Assembly: GCF_007830545.1 (NCBI RefSeq)
Contig: NZ_VLLF01000008.1
Location: forward strand, 186,001 to 250,000
DNA from: Roseibium hamelinense
GTDB taxonomy: Bacteria; Pseudomonadota; Alphaproteobacteria; Rhizobiales; Stappiaceae
Reading direction: 5' to 3'
DNA length: 64,000 nt
The translations under genes and the position numbers were made by a program. This document shows, piece after piece, positions 28,743 through 37,364 of this stretch. The first letter of the stretch is position 1; each line of letters opens with the position of its first letter. The notes beneath the pieces are model-generated. The model saw only the letters and a list, made by a program, of their open reading frames with translations. It made no database searches and was not told the origin of the DNA.

Positions 28743-29654
28743 ATGACGCGCGAGCTTGAGAAATCCGCCGAGAACCGGCGCTATAGCCTCTCAGCTCATG
28801 CGTTTGAAGCAGCCAGGATTGAACCTGCGCTTTATATCGTTTCCACGCCGATCGGGAATCTGGGCGATATCACTGTCAGGGCCTTGGAAACTTTGGCGGC
28901 TGCTTCGGTGATCGCCTGCGAGGATACGCGGGTGACTGGCATACTTACGCAGCGCTTTAGCTTGAAGACGCCCCTCCTTCCCTATCATGAACATAATGCC
29001 GAAAAACAGCGGCCGAAGATCTTGGAAGCATTGGAAAGTGGCCACGCTGTTGCTTTGGTAAGCGATGCGGGCACGCCTCTCGTTTCCGATCCGGGATACC
29101 GCCTGGTGCGTGATGTGCTGGCTGAGGGGCATAAGGTGATCCCGATTCCTGGCGCGTCGGCCCCGATGGCGGCTCTGGTCGCGGCCGGACTGCCGAGTGA
29201 CACGATTTTGTTCGCAGGGTTCTTGCCGCAAAAGGGCGGGCCAAAGACCTCCCGGCTTAAGGAACTGGCGCTTGTTCCGGCAACATTGGTGTTTTTTGAG
29301 TCCCCGCACCGTGTTGCTGCTACGCTAGAGCTGATGGCCGAGGTGCTTGGTCCGGAGCGCGAGGCGGTTGTCGCGCGCGAGCTGACGAAGCGTTTCGAAA
29401 CGTTCGAGCGGGGAACCACAGCGGAATTAGCGGCGCGGTTCAAAGGCATTTCGACAAAGGGAGAGATCGTGGTCCTGGTTGGGCCGCCAGAAGCGGCTAA
29501 CAGGGCTTCTCAAGAGGATGCAGATGAACTTCTGCTGTCTGCTCTCAACGAGATGCCGGTGTCGGCTGCGGCAAAAACCGTGGCGAAGCAAACCGGTCTG
29601 GATCGTGCAGACCTATACAAGCGCGCCCTTGCGCTCAAAGAGCAGGCGGGCTGA
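28743..29654 (+). CDS. rsmI: 16S rRNA 2'-O-ribose C1402 methyltransferase
   Basis: A 303-residue tetrapyrrole-methylase-fold enzyme: LYIVSTPIGNLGDITVRALETL, CEDTRVTGILTQRF, LVSDAGTPLVSDPGYRLVR and GASAPMAALVAAGLPSDTILFAGFLP. It methylates C1402 of 16S rRNA with RsmH to tune start-codon decoding. ATGs lie at 28740 and 28743 after CAAGGAG; the second has better spacing. The frame is open far upstream, but that part overlaps the divergent lipoprotein gene antisense and is not coding. yraN follows 4 bp after the stop. Confidence 0.96.
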   Translation: MTRELEKSAENRRYSLSAHAFEAARIEPALYIVSTPIGNLGDITVRALETLAAASVIACEDTRVTGILTQRFSLKTPLLPYHEHNAEKQRPKILEALESGHAVALVSDAGTPLVSDPGYRLVRDVLAEGHKVIPIPGASAPMAALVAAGLPSDTILFAGFLPQKGGPKTSRLKELALVPATLVFFESPHRVAATLELMAEVLGPEREAVVARELTKRFETFERGTTAELAARFKGISTKGEIVVLVGPPEAANRASQEDADELLLSALNEMPVSAAAKTVAKQTGLDRADLYKRALALKEQAG

Positions 29655-29658
29655 TCGC

Positions 29659-30048
29659 GTGGCCTATGGTTCAAACTTGAACAGATCGAAAAAGCGCAAA
29701 AAAGCCTATGCAGTAGGCCTAACAGCGGAAACAAAAGCGGCATGGGCGCTGCGACTGAGCGGATGGCGGATCTTGAAGCGCCGCTACAAAACAAAAGCCG
29801 GCGAAATCGACTTGGTCGCGAAGAAACGCAAAACGGTAGCATTCATCGAAGTGAAGGCCCGCAAAAACCGGCAGGCTGCTATGGAGGCGGTTACACCGGC
29901 AAGTCAAAAACGTATCGTCAAGGCCGCCCGGATCTTTGTTGCTGAGCATCCAAAAGCAGCGTTCTTCACGCTTCGTTTTGATGTGATTATTGTCAGACCT
30001 TGGGCATGGCCTGAGCGGATATCAAATGCCTTTGATGGGCGCACATAA
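29659..30048 (+). CDS. YraN / UPF0102 endonuclease-like protein
   Basis: A 129-residue protein starting at GTG, 4 bp after rsmI. It shows the UPF0102 restriction-endonuclease-like motif GWRILKRRYKTKAGEIDLVAKKRKTVAFIEVKARKNR (GEIDL...FIEVKAR carries the D-ExK pattern) and the C-terminal LRFDVIIVRPWAWPERISNAF. The biological role is unproven; a nuclease role has been proposed from the fold. The N-terminus is rich in Lys and Arg. Confidence 0.9.
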   Translation: MAYGSNLNRSKKRKKAYAVGLTAETKAAWALRLSGWRILKRRYKTKAGEIDLVAKKRKTVAFIEVKARKNRQAAMEAVTPASQKRIVKAARIFVAEHPKAAFFTLRFDVIIVRPWAWPERISNAFDGRT

Positions 30049-30153
30049 AGCAAATCAGGTCTGTCACTGGACAAACCCTCTTGTCATCCGCATATCTGGC
30101 CCGACCACTTTTCAATCCCCTGGCGCACATGCGCTCCTGCCGGGAGTTGCCTC

Positions 30154-31098
30154 ATGGCTCTTAAAATTGCGGTCCAGATGGACCATATCGCCTCCATCAA
30201 TATAGCCGGCGACAGCGCTTTTGCGCTGATGCTTGAGGCGCAACGCCGGGGACATGAGCTCCACCACTATACGCCGGACCGGCTGGCGATGATCGGCAAT
30301 GACGTGTTCGCGGCGCTGGAGCCTGTCGAGGTGCGCGATGAAAAGGGCAACCATTACACGCTCGGTGAACGCCGGCGGACGAATATGGCAGATGTGGATG
30401 TCGTGTTGATGCGGCAGGATCCGCCGTTTGACCTTGCCTACATCGCGGCCACCCATATCCTCGATAAAATCCATCCGAAAACGCTGGTGGTCAACGATCC
30501 GGCTGAAGTGCGCAATGCGCCGGAAAAGTTGTTTGTCACCGAGTTCGCTGATCTGATGCCACCGACCTTGATCACGCGCGACCGGTCCGAAATTGATTTG
30601 TTCCGGGCACAGCACGGCGATATCGTCATGAAGCCGCTTTTCGGTCATGGCGGCGCCGCTGTGTTTCGCATAACCAAAGACGATCTGAATTACGGATCAC
30701 TATACGATTTCTTTGCCGCGACCTTCCGTGAGCCATGGGTCATCCAGCAGTTTTTGCCGAATGTGAAACATGGCGACAAGCGAATCCTGCTGGTGGATGG
30801 TGAATTTGCAGGTGCGGTCAACAGGGTTCCGGCGGAAGGGGATCTGCGGTCCAACATGGTGCGCGGCGGCGCTCCGACAGACAGCGATTTGACCGAGCGT
30901 GAACGCCAAATCTGCGCAAGGCTGGGGCCGACACTAAAGGAGAAAGGCCTCATTCTCGTTGGGATCGATGTGATTGACGGCATGCTGACCGAAATCAATG
31001 TTACCGCGCCAACCGGTATCCGTGCGGTCAAAAACCTCGGCGGTCCGGATGTTGCGGCAAGGGTCTGGGACGTGCTGGAGCAACGAACCGGCAGCTGA
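30154..31098 (+). CDS. gshB: Glutathione synthetase
   Basis: A 314-residue ATP-grasp ligase. The start [34 protein letters not shown] and the core [41 protein letters not shown] and [23 protein letters not shown] match GshB. It joins gamma-glutamylcysteine with glycine. The yraN-gshB order is conserved in alphaproteobacteria. A GNAT gene follows after 13 bp. Confidence 0.96.
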   Translation: MALKIAVQMDHIASINIAGDSAFALMLEAQRRGHELHHYTPDRLAMIGNDVFAALEPVEVRDEKGNHYTLGERRRTNMADVDVVLMRQDPPFDLAYIAATHILDKIHPKTLVVNDPAEVRNAPEKLFVTEFADLMPPTLITRDRSEIDLFRAQHGDIVMKPLFGHGGAAVFRITKDDLNYGSLYDFFAATFREPWVIQQFLPNVKHGDKRILLVDGEFAGAVNRVPAEGDLRSNMVRGGAPTDSDLTERERQICARLGPTLKEKGLILVGIDVIDGMLTEINVTAPTGIRAVKNLGGPDVAARVWDVLEQRTGS

Positions 31099-31111
31099 AC
31101 GGAGCGTCGAT

Positions 31112-31558
31112 ATGGCTGGTGTGCAAATACGTGCCTCTACGGAATGTGATGGTGAGCGTGTTCTGGATATCTGGTGCGCTGCCGTCGACAATACGCACGA
31201 TTTTTTATCGACTCAGGACCGTCGGGACATCGAGTTGATGCTGCGGGACTTTTTGCCGAGTGCGCCTTTGATCCTTGCCGTGGACAAGACAGACAAAGCC
31301 ATGGCTTTCATGCTGTTGGATGGCGGTCACCTGGAGGCATTGTTTGTTCATCCAGATTTCCGCGGCCAAGGCTTGGGGAAGACCCTTGTCGAACTCGCCC
31401 TTCGTCAGTACCCCAGTCTGACCACCGATGTGAACAAGCAAAACAGCCAAGCTGTGGGCTTTTATGAACGGCTTGGCTTTGAGTGTAACGGCGAATCTCC
31501 GACCGACGGCGATGGACGGCCGTATCCGCTTTTGCATCTGAGCTTCCGGGGCGCTTGA
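31112..31558 (+). CDS. yjaB: YjaB-like GNAT N-acetyltransferase
   Basis: A 148-residue protein that resembles E. coli YjaB along its length: WCAAVDNTHDFLSTQDR, FLPSAPLILAVDKTDKAMAFMLLDGGHLEALFVHPDFRGQGLGKTLVELAL, TTDVNKQNSQAVGFYERLGF and GRPYPLLHLSFRGA. YjaB is a GNAT enzyme with an uncertain in vivo substrate. The ATG at 31112 has a GGAG upstream. It is probably co-transcribed with gshB. Confidence 0.9.
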   Translation: MAGVQIRASTECDGERVLDIWCAAVDNTHDFLSTQDRRDIELMLRDFLPSAPLILAVDKTDKAMAFMLLDGGHLEALFVHPDFRGQGLGKTLVELALRQYPSLTTDVNKQNSQAVGFYERLGFECNGESPTDGDGRPYPLLHLSFRGA

Positions 31559-31713
31559 GGAACCCATAGCAGCATGTGTTTCAAAGTTGGCTTCTGTACG
31601 TTGCTTTCGCGCTCTGTCTCTTGAGTGTTCTCGTGAAGCCGGAAAGATGTGTGACGCAAATCGAGCATCTGCGATAAACTCTACAGTCTATCCTAAACCC
31701 AGGCCTGACCGGG

Positions 31714-32074
31714 TTGGATAGGTTCGCTCTCGGCTACGATCGTCAGATCAACAACAATGTCGTTAATTTGGAGGGCGATATCGCGTGGGTGGACTGGAGC
31801 AGATCAAATACACTCTCCGAAGCAGCAGTGCTGGGAACAGGTCTTCAGCTTGGGGCCAAACAGAGCATCGACTTCGTTGGGGCGGCGGCTTGGTTTCGCC
31901 CCTTTGGATCGCTTCATGGTCTTTGCCACTGGAGGCATGGCTTTTCGTCACGTTGAACAAGATGCAACCGTCAACTCTGAATTTATTCCGTTTGCCCCAA
32001 CGGTTTCAACACGAATATCCAGCGTGCTGACCCTTGTCTGGTCTTCAGTCAAAGGTCAACACGCTGGAAAATGA
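31714..32074 (+). pseudogene. Remnant of an Omp25/RopB-type outer-membrane beta-barrel protein
   Basis: One frame reads LGYDRQINNNVVNLEGDIAWVDW, a hallmark of the alphaproteobacterial Omp25/31 (porin-family outer membrane) proteins, and runs to about 31900. The similarity then continues in a second frame as LGFAPLDRFMVFATGGMAFRHVE, the next hallmark (R-L-G-x-A-x-D-R-F-M-x-Y-x-T-G-G). The switch lies near 31885-31905. No start, signal peptide or C-terminal barrel is present, so this is a frameshifted, truncated copy. It fills most of the 518-bp gap between yjaB and hppD. Confidence 0.7.
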
Positions 32075-32076
32075 CC

Positions 32077-33189
32077 CTACTCGGCCGCTTCGGGCTTGAT
32101 GACCCCGCGGCGGATCTGGTCTTCCTCGATGCTTTCGAACAATGCGCGGAAGTTGCCCTCGCCGAAGCCCTCATCACCCTTGCGTTGGATAAACTCGAAA
32201 AAAATCGGGCCGATCACTGTCTTTGAGAAGATTTGCAGCAGGATTTTGGTCATCCCGCCATCGACGACGCCCTCGCCGTCGATCAGTATGCCATGCTTTT
32301 TCATGCGCTCAAGGGGCTCTTCGTGGCCTGAAACGCGTTCCTTCGAGCGTTCATAGTAAGTGTCGGGCGGGCCTGGCATGAATTTCAGGCCATTGTCTGC
32401 CAGCATATCGGTGCTGTCATAGATATCGTTTGAGCCAACAGCGATGTGCTGGATCCCCTCGCCTTTGTATTTTTTCAAAAATTCTTCGATCTGACTGGTA
32501 TCGTCCTTGGACTCATTGAGGGGGATCCGGATCTTGCCGCAGGGAGAAGTGATGGCGCGGCTGACAAGGCCCGTAATGCGACCATCGATGTCGAAATAGT
32601 GGATTTGCTTGAACCCGAACAGATCGCGGTAAAAGTCCCACCATTTGTCCATGTTGCCGCGATAGACGTTGTGCGTCAGGTGATCGAGATAATAAAATCC
32701 GACGCCGGCCGGCTGCGGATTTCGTGCTTCAAACCAATCGAACTCCTGTGAGTAGGCTGAGCCTTTCGCACCGTAGCGGTCAACAAAGTAAAGCAGCGAT
32801 CCGCCAATCCCCACAATGGCTGGTGAATCAAGGGTTTTGTCGTCGCCTTCATAGGGCGTCGCGCCCTTTGCGATCGCGTGGTTGAACGCATGTTCAGCGT
32901 CCACAACACGCCACGCCATGGACGGGGCGCAAGGACCATGTTGGTCAACGAATTTCATGCCACAGGAATTTGGCTCGGCATTCAGCACATAGGTCACATC
33001 GCCCTGACGGTAGAGCGTGATGTTTTTCGTCTTGTGCTTGGCAACAGCCGAATAGCCCATCTTGTGGAAGAGGTTGTCGAGCTTTTCGGGCTCAGGATGC
33101 GCAAACTCGACAAACTCGAAGCCGTCTGTGCCGGCCGGATTGTTTTCTGAAATCTGCGCGGGCGGCGCGTCGTGCGGGAACGGACCCAT
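32077..33189 (-). CDS. hppD: 4-hydroxyphenylpyruvate dioxygenase
   Basis: A 370-residue two-module vicinal-oxygen-chelate enzyme. Probable Fe(II) ligands lie in YLDHLTHNVYRGN (His), GIQHIAVGSNDI (His) and FEFIQRKGDEGFGEGNFRALFESIEEDQIRRG (Glu of FFEF). It turns 4-hydroxyphenylpyruvate into homogentisate in tyrosine breakdown. The next enzymes (homogentisate dioxygenase and fumarylacetoacetase) are not in the window. It diverges from an Lrp/AsnC regulator 121 bp away, the usual arrangement for control by aromatic amino acids. Confidence 0.97.
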   Translation of the reverse strand: MGPFPHDAPPAQISENNPAGTDGFEFVEFAHPEPEKLDNLFHKMGYSAVAKHKTKNITLYRQGDVTYVLNAEPNSCGMKFVDQHGPCAPSMAWRVVDAEHAFNHAIAKGATPYEGDDKTLDSPAIVGIGGSLLYFVDRYGAKGSAYSQEFDWFEARNPQPAGVGFYYLDHLTHNVYRGNMDKWWDFYRDLFGFKQIHYFDIDGRITGLVSRAITSPCGKIRIPLNESKDDTSQIEEFLKKYKGEGIQHIAVGSNDIYDSTDMLADNGLKFMPGPPDTYYERSKERVSGHEEPLERMKKHGILIDGEGVVDGGMTKILLQIFSKTVIGPIFFEFIQRKGDEGFGEGNFRALFESIEEDQIRRGVIKPEAAE

Positions 33190-33242
33190 AAATGAACTCC
33201 TCCAAATATCATTCGAGCATTTTCGGTCGGTTCATGCGCAAG

Positions 33243-33294
33243 TTGTGTGCAAACGACGGGAATTCACGTAGAATAATGCGAAAATTGTGCAATT
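33243..33294. promoter_or_regulatory. Repeated TTGTG(TG)CAA sites between hppD and its Lrp regulator
   Basis: Two related motifs, TTGTGTGCAA (33243-33252) and TTGTGCAATT (33285-33294), are spaced by 42 bp (four helical turns) in the hppD/Lrp divergent intergenic region. Multiple phased sites are typical of Lrp/AsnC binding. The assignment to this regulator is inferred from position. Confidence 0.4.
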
Positions 33295-33310
33295 TGTTTG
33301 AAAGACATGC

Positions 33311-33790
33311 ATGACTGATGCATTGGATCACTTCGATTTGAAAATACTTGGCGCCTTGCAGGCAAATGCTGCGCTGACCAATCAGGACATTGCCGAGCTA
33401 ATCGGGCTGTCTGCAAGTCAGATATCCCGGCGGCGGCAACGCCTGGAAAAGGATGGATACATCCGACGGTACCGCGCGGATCTTAGCCCGCAAGCGCTTG
33501 GTTTGGCTGTAACGGCATACGTTGGGGTAACGTTAGGCGCGCATAGCCGCGAGAACGCGCGCAAATTCAGAAATATGGTCAAAGCGATGCCAGAAGTTCA
33601 GGAAGCGCACACGATGACCGGAGATGTCGATTACATCCTCAAAATCGTCGTGCCCGATCTTCAGGCCTTGAGCCGAGTGATCAACGATGATTTGCTGCCT
33701 CAGGAAGCGGTTCAAAATGTACGGTCTTCAATCGCGATGGAAACGCTGAAAGACGATAATCTTCTGCCTCTGCGGTATGGACAAACCTGA
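33311..33790 (+). CDS. Lrp/AsnC family transcriptional regulator
   Basis: A 159-residue regulator. The N-terminal winged helix-turn-helix (~residues 5-55: LDHFDLKILGALQANAALTNQDIAELIGLSASQISRRRQRLEKDGYIRRY) is followed by the RAM ligand-binding domain (AVTAYVGVTLGAHSRENARKFRNMVKAMPEVQEAHTMTGDVDYILKIVVPDL). It diverges from hppD and probably controls it in response to tyrosine or phenylalanine. Confidence 0.93.
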   Translation: MTDALDHFDLKILGALQANAALTNQDIAELIGLSASQISRRRQRLEKDGYIRRYRADLSPQALGLAVTAYVGVTLGAHSRENARKFRNMVKAMPEVQEAHTMTGDVDYILKIVVPDLQALSRVINDDLLPQEAVQNVRSSIAMETLKDDNLLPLRYGQT

Positions 33791-33928
33791 GAATGTTGTC
33801 GTTTGGTCAAAGTTTCTAGCTAAGGCGTAGGGATGTGTAAAACCACGGCAGTCTTGTGCCGGGCCCGGCAAACACCATTTTATGGGCGACATTGATTTTG
33901 CCCGTGCAGGCAATTTGAGGAGAAACGG

Positions 33929-34675
33929 ATGTTTGACGCAAAGTCCTTGCTGGATCAGTTCATTGGAAGCCAGGGCGGGCAGATGCCGGGCCAGCCGGGC
34001 GGCCAGTCCCGCCGTGGCGGGTCAAACGATCTCATGTCCCAAGGCAAGGATTTCCTAGGGTCGCAGGCAGGCGGATTGGCGCTTGGCGGGTTGGCCGGAC
34101 TAATGCTCGGATCCAAGTCAGGGCGCAAGATGGGAAAAAAAGCGGTCAAATATGGTGGTATGGCTTTGGTTGCCGGCCTTGCCTACAAGGCCTATCAAGG
34201 GTACCGCGCGAACCAGCAAGGCCAGGCGCGTCCGCAATATCCGCAGGATGAGCCGATCCCGCTCGAAGCGCCGCGCGACACCCCTTTTGACCCGGCCCGG
34301 CAGCCTGGCGGGGAAAATGCATTCGCCGTTACTTTGCTCACAGCCATGATCGCAGCTGCCAAGGCGGATGGCCATATCGACCGAGAGGAGCAAGACCGGA
34401 TTTTTGCGAAGATCGATGAAGCCGGTTTGGACAGCGAAGCCAAGGCTTTCTTGATGGATCAGCTGCGCGCACCGCTGGATCTCGACAAAGTTGTCGCTGG
34501 CGCGACGTGCCCGGAAACGGCGGCCGAGATTTATGCGGCCTCCCGGCTTGCGATCAATCCGGACCATCCTGCAGAAAAAGCCTATTTGCAAATGCTGTCT
34601 GCCCGGCTGGATCTTGATCCGGCCCTGATTGACGAGATTGAGCTTGCGGTACGGGAAGCGGAAATGGCGGGCTAA
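33929..34675 (+). CDS. TerB-like DUF533 family protein
   Basis: A 248-residue protein: an N-terminal Gly/Gln-rich part with a hydrophobic glycine-zipper-like segment (GGLALGGLAGLMLGSKSGRKMGKKAVKYGGMALVAG), a proline-rich spacer and a C-terminal TerB-type helical domain (ENAFAVTLLTAMIAAAKADGHIDREEQDRIFAKIDEAGLDSEAKAFLMDQL). TerB proteins coordinate divalent metals through acidic helices; the DUF533 members are widespread inner-membrane proteins of unknown role. Monocistronic, or followed by the small secreted protein gene. Confidence 0.9.
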   Translation: MFDAKSLLDQFIGSQGGQMPGQPGGQSRRGGSNDLMSQGKDFLGSQAGGLALGGLAGLMLGSKSGRKMGKKAVKYGGMALVAGLAYKAYQGYRANQQGQARPQYPQDEPIPLEAPRDTPFDPARQPGGENAFAVTLLTAMIAAAKADGHIDREEQDRIFAKIDEAGLDSEAKAFLMDQLRAPLDLDKVVAGATCPETAAEIYAASRLAINPDHPAEKAYLQMLSARLDLDPALIDEIELAVREAEMAG

Positions 34676-34718
34676 AAAGTCTCGCCTTCCAACTGCGAAC
34701 AAATCGGGAGGCGGTGCG

Positions 34719-35066
34719 TTGTTTAAACCAGCTACGTGTGCCCTGTTCATGGTCTGTGCAACAGTCGGTGGCGTGCACGCGTCGCCTATGAACCAGCAGG
34801 AAATTTCGAGTCAGGTCATTGGCAAGCCTTTGGGTTTCAAAGGCTCCTCGTCTGGCGATATCATTTATCGCAATGACGGAACCGTTTCCAAGGTTAGCGG
34901 TGCCAGTGGGGCGTTGTCCGGTACATGGCGATTTCATGGAAACAAGATTTGCGAGCAATTTGGCTCGCAGCCGGGGGTCGAAACAATGCCCATCTGTTTC
35001 ACCATGATCCGCGTCCGCCCCGGAACGTTTTTTACAAGCAATCAAATACGCCTTTGGCGCAAATGA
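34719..35066 (+). CDS. Small secreted protein of unknown function
   Basis: A 115-residue protein starting at TTG 34719 (GGGAGG 8 nt upstream). A signal peptide (FKPATCALFMVCATVGGVHAS) is followed by a domain with a beta pattern: IIYRNDGTVSKVSGASGALSGTWRFHGNKICEQFGSQPGVETMPICFTMIRV. Two Cys pairs could form disulfides. The strand-turn 'GDIIYRNDGTV ... GTWRFHGNKIC' form is common in small alphaproteobacterial periplasmic proteins, but I assign no function. Confidence 0.7.
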   Translation: MFKPATCALFMVCATVGGVHASPMNQQEISSQVIGKPLGFKGSSSGDIIYRNDGTVSKVSGASGALSGTWRFHGNKICEQFGSQPGVETMPICFTMIRVRPGTFFTSNQIRLWRK

Positions 35067-35073
35067 CCTGACT

Positions 35074-35098
35074 CGCAAATCGGGTCGTTTGATTTGCG
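35074..35098. terminator. Inverted repeat CGCAAATC/GATTTGCG
   Basis: Perfect 8-bp arms separated by 9 bp begin 7 bp after the stop codon of the small secreted protein gene. The stem is only moderately GC-rich and the following sequence (CATTGGCTTTATC) has a poor T-tract, so termination is plausible but not certain. Confidence 0.35.
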
Positions 35099-35142
35099 CA
35101 TTGGCTTTATCTGGGTCCCATTCGATTTGAAAGGGACCAACG

Positions 35143-35616
35143 ATGTTTCAAATTCATGCTTTGCCGGCCGAGCGGTTTGAAGAGCTTCGAACCTTGTCAG
35201 AACAGGAGCTGCGAGCCCGGAATATACAGGTACACATATCGGATGGCACCTATCCGTGCCGCGTCAGCCTAAGCGACGCTCCAGAAGGTGAGCAGGTTTT
35301 TCTGCTTAATTTCGAGCACCAGTCGGCCGCGTCGCCTTACCGGTCACGGCACGCCATTTATGTTCGTGCCCTGGCTGAAACAGCCCAGGTCAAGCAAGGA
35401 GAGATACCTGTTTTCCTTACCAAGCGTTTACTCTCGGTGCGCGGGTTCGATCGAGCCGGCAACATGGTCGACGCTGACGTGGTGGATGGAAGGCAAGTGG
35501 CGGATCTTGTCGAGCGGATGTTCGATCAACCGGCAGTCGATGAAATCCATCTTCATTTTGCGCGTCCAGGCTGCTTCGCCGCCCGTGTCACCCGAGGCGT
35601 GCACCAAGCCGCGTAA
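35143..35616 (+). CDS. DUF1203 family protein
   Basis: A 157-residue protein matching DUF1203 throughout: PYPCR-type motif TYPCRVSLSDAPEGEQVFLLNFEHQ, SPYRSRHAIYVR, LTKRLLSVRGFDRAGNMVDADVVDG and the C-terminal VDEIHLHFARPGCFAARVTR. Function is unknown; no membrane segment. Monocistronic. Confidence 0.88.
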   Translation: MFQIHALPAERFEELRTLSEQELRARNIQVHISDGTYPCRVSLSDAPEGEQVFLLNFEHQSAASPYRSRHAIYVRALAETAQVKQGEIPVFLTKRLLSVRGFDRAGNMVDADVVDGRQVADLVERMFDQPAVDEIHLHFARPGCFAARVTRGVHQAA

Positions 35617-35695
35617 TGAAACCGCACCAGCTTGATAAGTCTTGACCAATCGGTCGGAGCCATGCCTCCTAGACCGCGAGATTGTGGGAGGAATG

Positions 35696-37327
35696 ATGCA
35701 AGATCTGGGGACGTGGGACTATGTGATTGTCGGTGCCGGTTCGGCCGGATGCGTTCTGGCCAACCGATTGTCGGAAGACCCGAACGTTAATGTGCTGCTT
35801 CTCGAAGCGGGCAAAGATGACAATTATATCTGGGTCCATATCCCGGTCGGCTATCTCTATTGCATGGGCAATCCACGGACCGATTGGGGGTTTCATACAG
35901 CAAGGGATCCGGGGCTGAATGGCCGCTCGCTCATGTATCCGCGTGGCAAGGTGATCGGCGGATGTTCTTCAATCAACGGCATGATCTATATGCGTGGACA
36001 GGCGCAGGACTACGACCGGTGGCGGCAGTTCGGGCTGTCGGGCTGGGGCTGGGACGACGTCCTGCCCTATTTCAAGAAATCCGAGGATCACTACGACCTT
36101 AACGATGACCTGCATGGGCAGGGTGGCGGCGTTCGTGTCGAAGAGCAAAGGCTGTCGTGGGATATTCTCGATGCTTTTCGCGAGGCCTGTGCGCAATCCG
36201 GCATCCCTAAGATTGATGATTTCAACCGCGGTGACAATTTCGGCGCTTCCTATTTTCAGGTGACACAACGGTCCGGTTGGCGCTGGAACGTTGCAAAAGG
36301 ATTTTTGCGTCCGGCGATGAAGAGGCCGAATTTGCGTGTAATCACGCAGGCCCATGCCAGCCGGATCGTGGTCGAAAATAGCCGAGCCAGCGCTCTTGAG
36401 CTGGATGTCGATGGGGCTCCGTCAAAGGTGACGGTTGCTGGAGAACTGGTTTTGTCTGCCGGTGCGATCGGTTCGCCGCAATTGCTCGAGCTTTCGGGCA
36501 TCGGACACCCCGACATCCTGGCTTCGGCCGGCGTCGATGTCGCGCATGCAATGCCGTCTATTGGCAAAAACCTGCAGGATCACCTTCAGCTCAGGACGAT
36601 CTTCAAAGTTCAAAACGCGGTCACTCTCAACCAAATGGTGCATTCCTGGTTCGGCAAAGCGAAAATCGGCCTTCAATATGCGCTTACCCGTTCTGGTCCG
36701 ATGTCCATGGCTCCGAGCCAGCTTGGCGTATTCGCAAAATCAGACCCTTCTTTCGAGGCGGCGAATGTGGAGTATCACGTGCAGCCGCTTTCGCTCGACA
36801 AATTCGGCGATCCTTTGCACCGTTTCCCGGCGATCACTGCCAGCGTGTGCAATTTGAGGCCGGAAAGCCGAGGTCATTGTCACATCACATCGCCGAACAA
36901 AGCGGATCAGCCGGAAATCCTGCCAAACTATCTTTCCACGGAAATCGACAGGAAAGTTGCCGCCGACTCCATTAGACTGACGCGGGAAATCATGTCCGCG
37001 CCTGCGCTCGCAATTCACCAGCCGGAGGAGTATCTTCCTGGAGCAGACTATCAAAGCGACGCCCAATTGGCCCAGGCGGCGGGTGATATTGGCACAACCA
37101 TTTTTCATCCGGTTGGGACTTGCCGAATGGGTTCGGATGCACAGTCCGTTGTTGATGATCGGTTGAAGCTGAGGGGGATCAATGGTCTTCGGATTGCCGA
37201 CGCCTCGATTATGCCGGCAATTACCTCAGGAAACACCAATGCACCGACCATCATGATCGCTGAGAAGGCAGCGGACATGATTCGCGAGGACAGAAGGCAG
37301 ATGGCAGCCTCGGTTCGATTGCCATGA
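35696..37327 (+). CDS. GMC-family FAD oxidoreductase (choline/alcohol dehydrogenase type)
   Basis: A 543-residue flavoprotein. The N-terminal Rossmann motif is DYVIVGAGSAGCVLANRLSED, the GMC signature 1 is YPRGKVIGGCSSINGMIYMRGQ, signature 2 is SAGAIGSPQLLELSGIG, and the C-terminal catalytic region is TIFHPVGTCRMG ... IADASIMPAITSGNTNAPTIMIAEKAAD. The likely active-site His/Asn pair is in FHPVGTC and SGNTN. GMC enzymes oxidise alcohols such as choline or other short alcohols; the substrate cannot be told. ATGs at 35693 and 35696 follow GGGAGG. Confidence 0.92.
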   Translation: MQDLGTWDYVIVGAGSAGCVLANRLSEDPNVNVLLLEAGKDDNYIWVHIPVGYLYCMGNPRTDWGFHTARDPGLNGRSLMYPRGKVIGGCSSINGMIYMRGQAQDYDRWRQFGLSGWGWDDVLPYFKKSEDHYDLNDDLHGQGGGVRVEEQRLSWDILDAFREACAQSGIPKIDDFNRGDNFGASYFQVTQRSGWRWNVAKGFLRPAMKRPNLRVITQAHASRIVVENSRASALELDVDGAPSKVTVAGELVLSAGAIGSPQLLELSGIGHPDILASAGVDVAHAMPSIGKNLQDHLQLRTIFKVQNAVTLNQMVHSWFGKAKIGLQYALTRSGPMSMAPSQLGVFAKSDPSFEAANVEYHVQPLSLDKFGDPLHRFPAITASVCNLRPESRGHCHITSPNKADQPEILPNYLSTEIDRKVAADSIRLTREIMSAPALAIHQPEEYLPGADYQSDAQLAQAAGDIGTTIFHPVGTCRMGSDAQSVVDDRLKLRGINGLRIADASIMPAITSGNTNAPTIMIAEKAADMIREDRRQMAASVRLP

Positions 37328-37364
37328 TTGCCTGCCCACTTTGAACTGCACAGGGCTATCGGAA

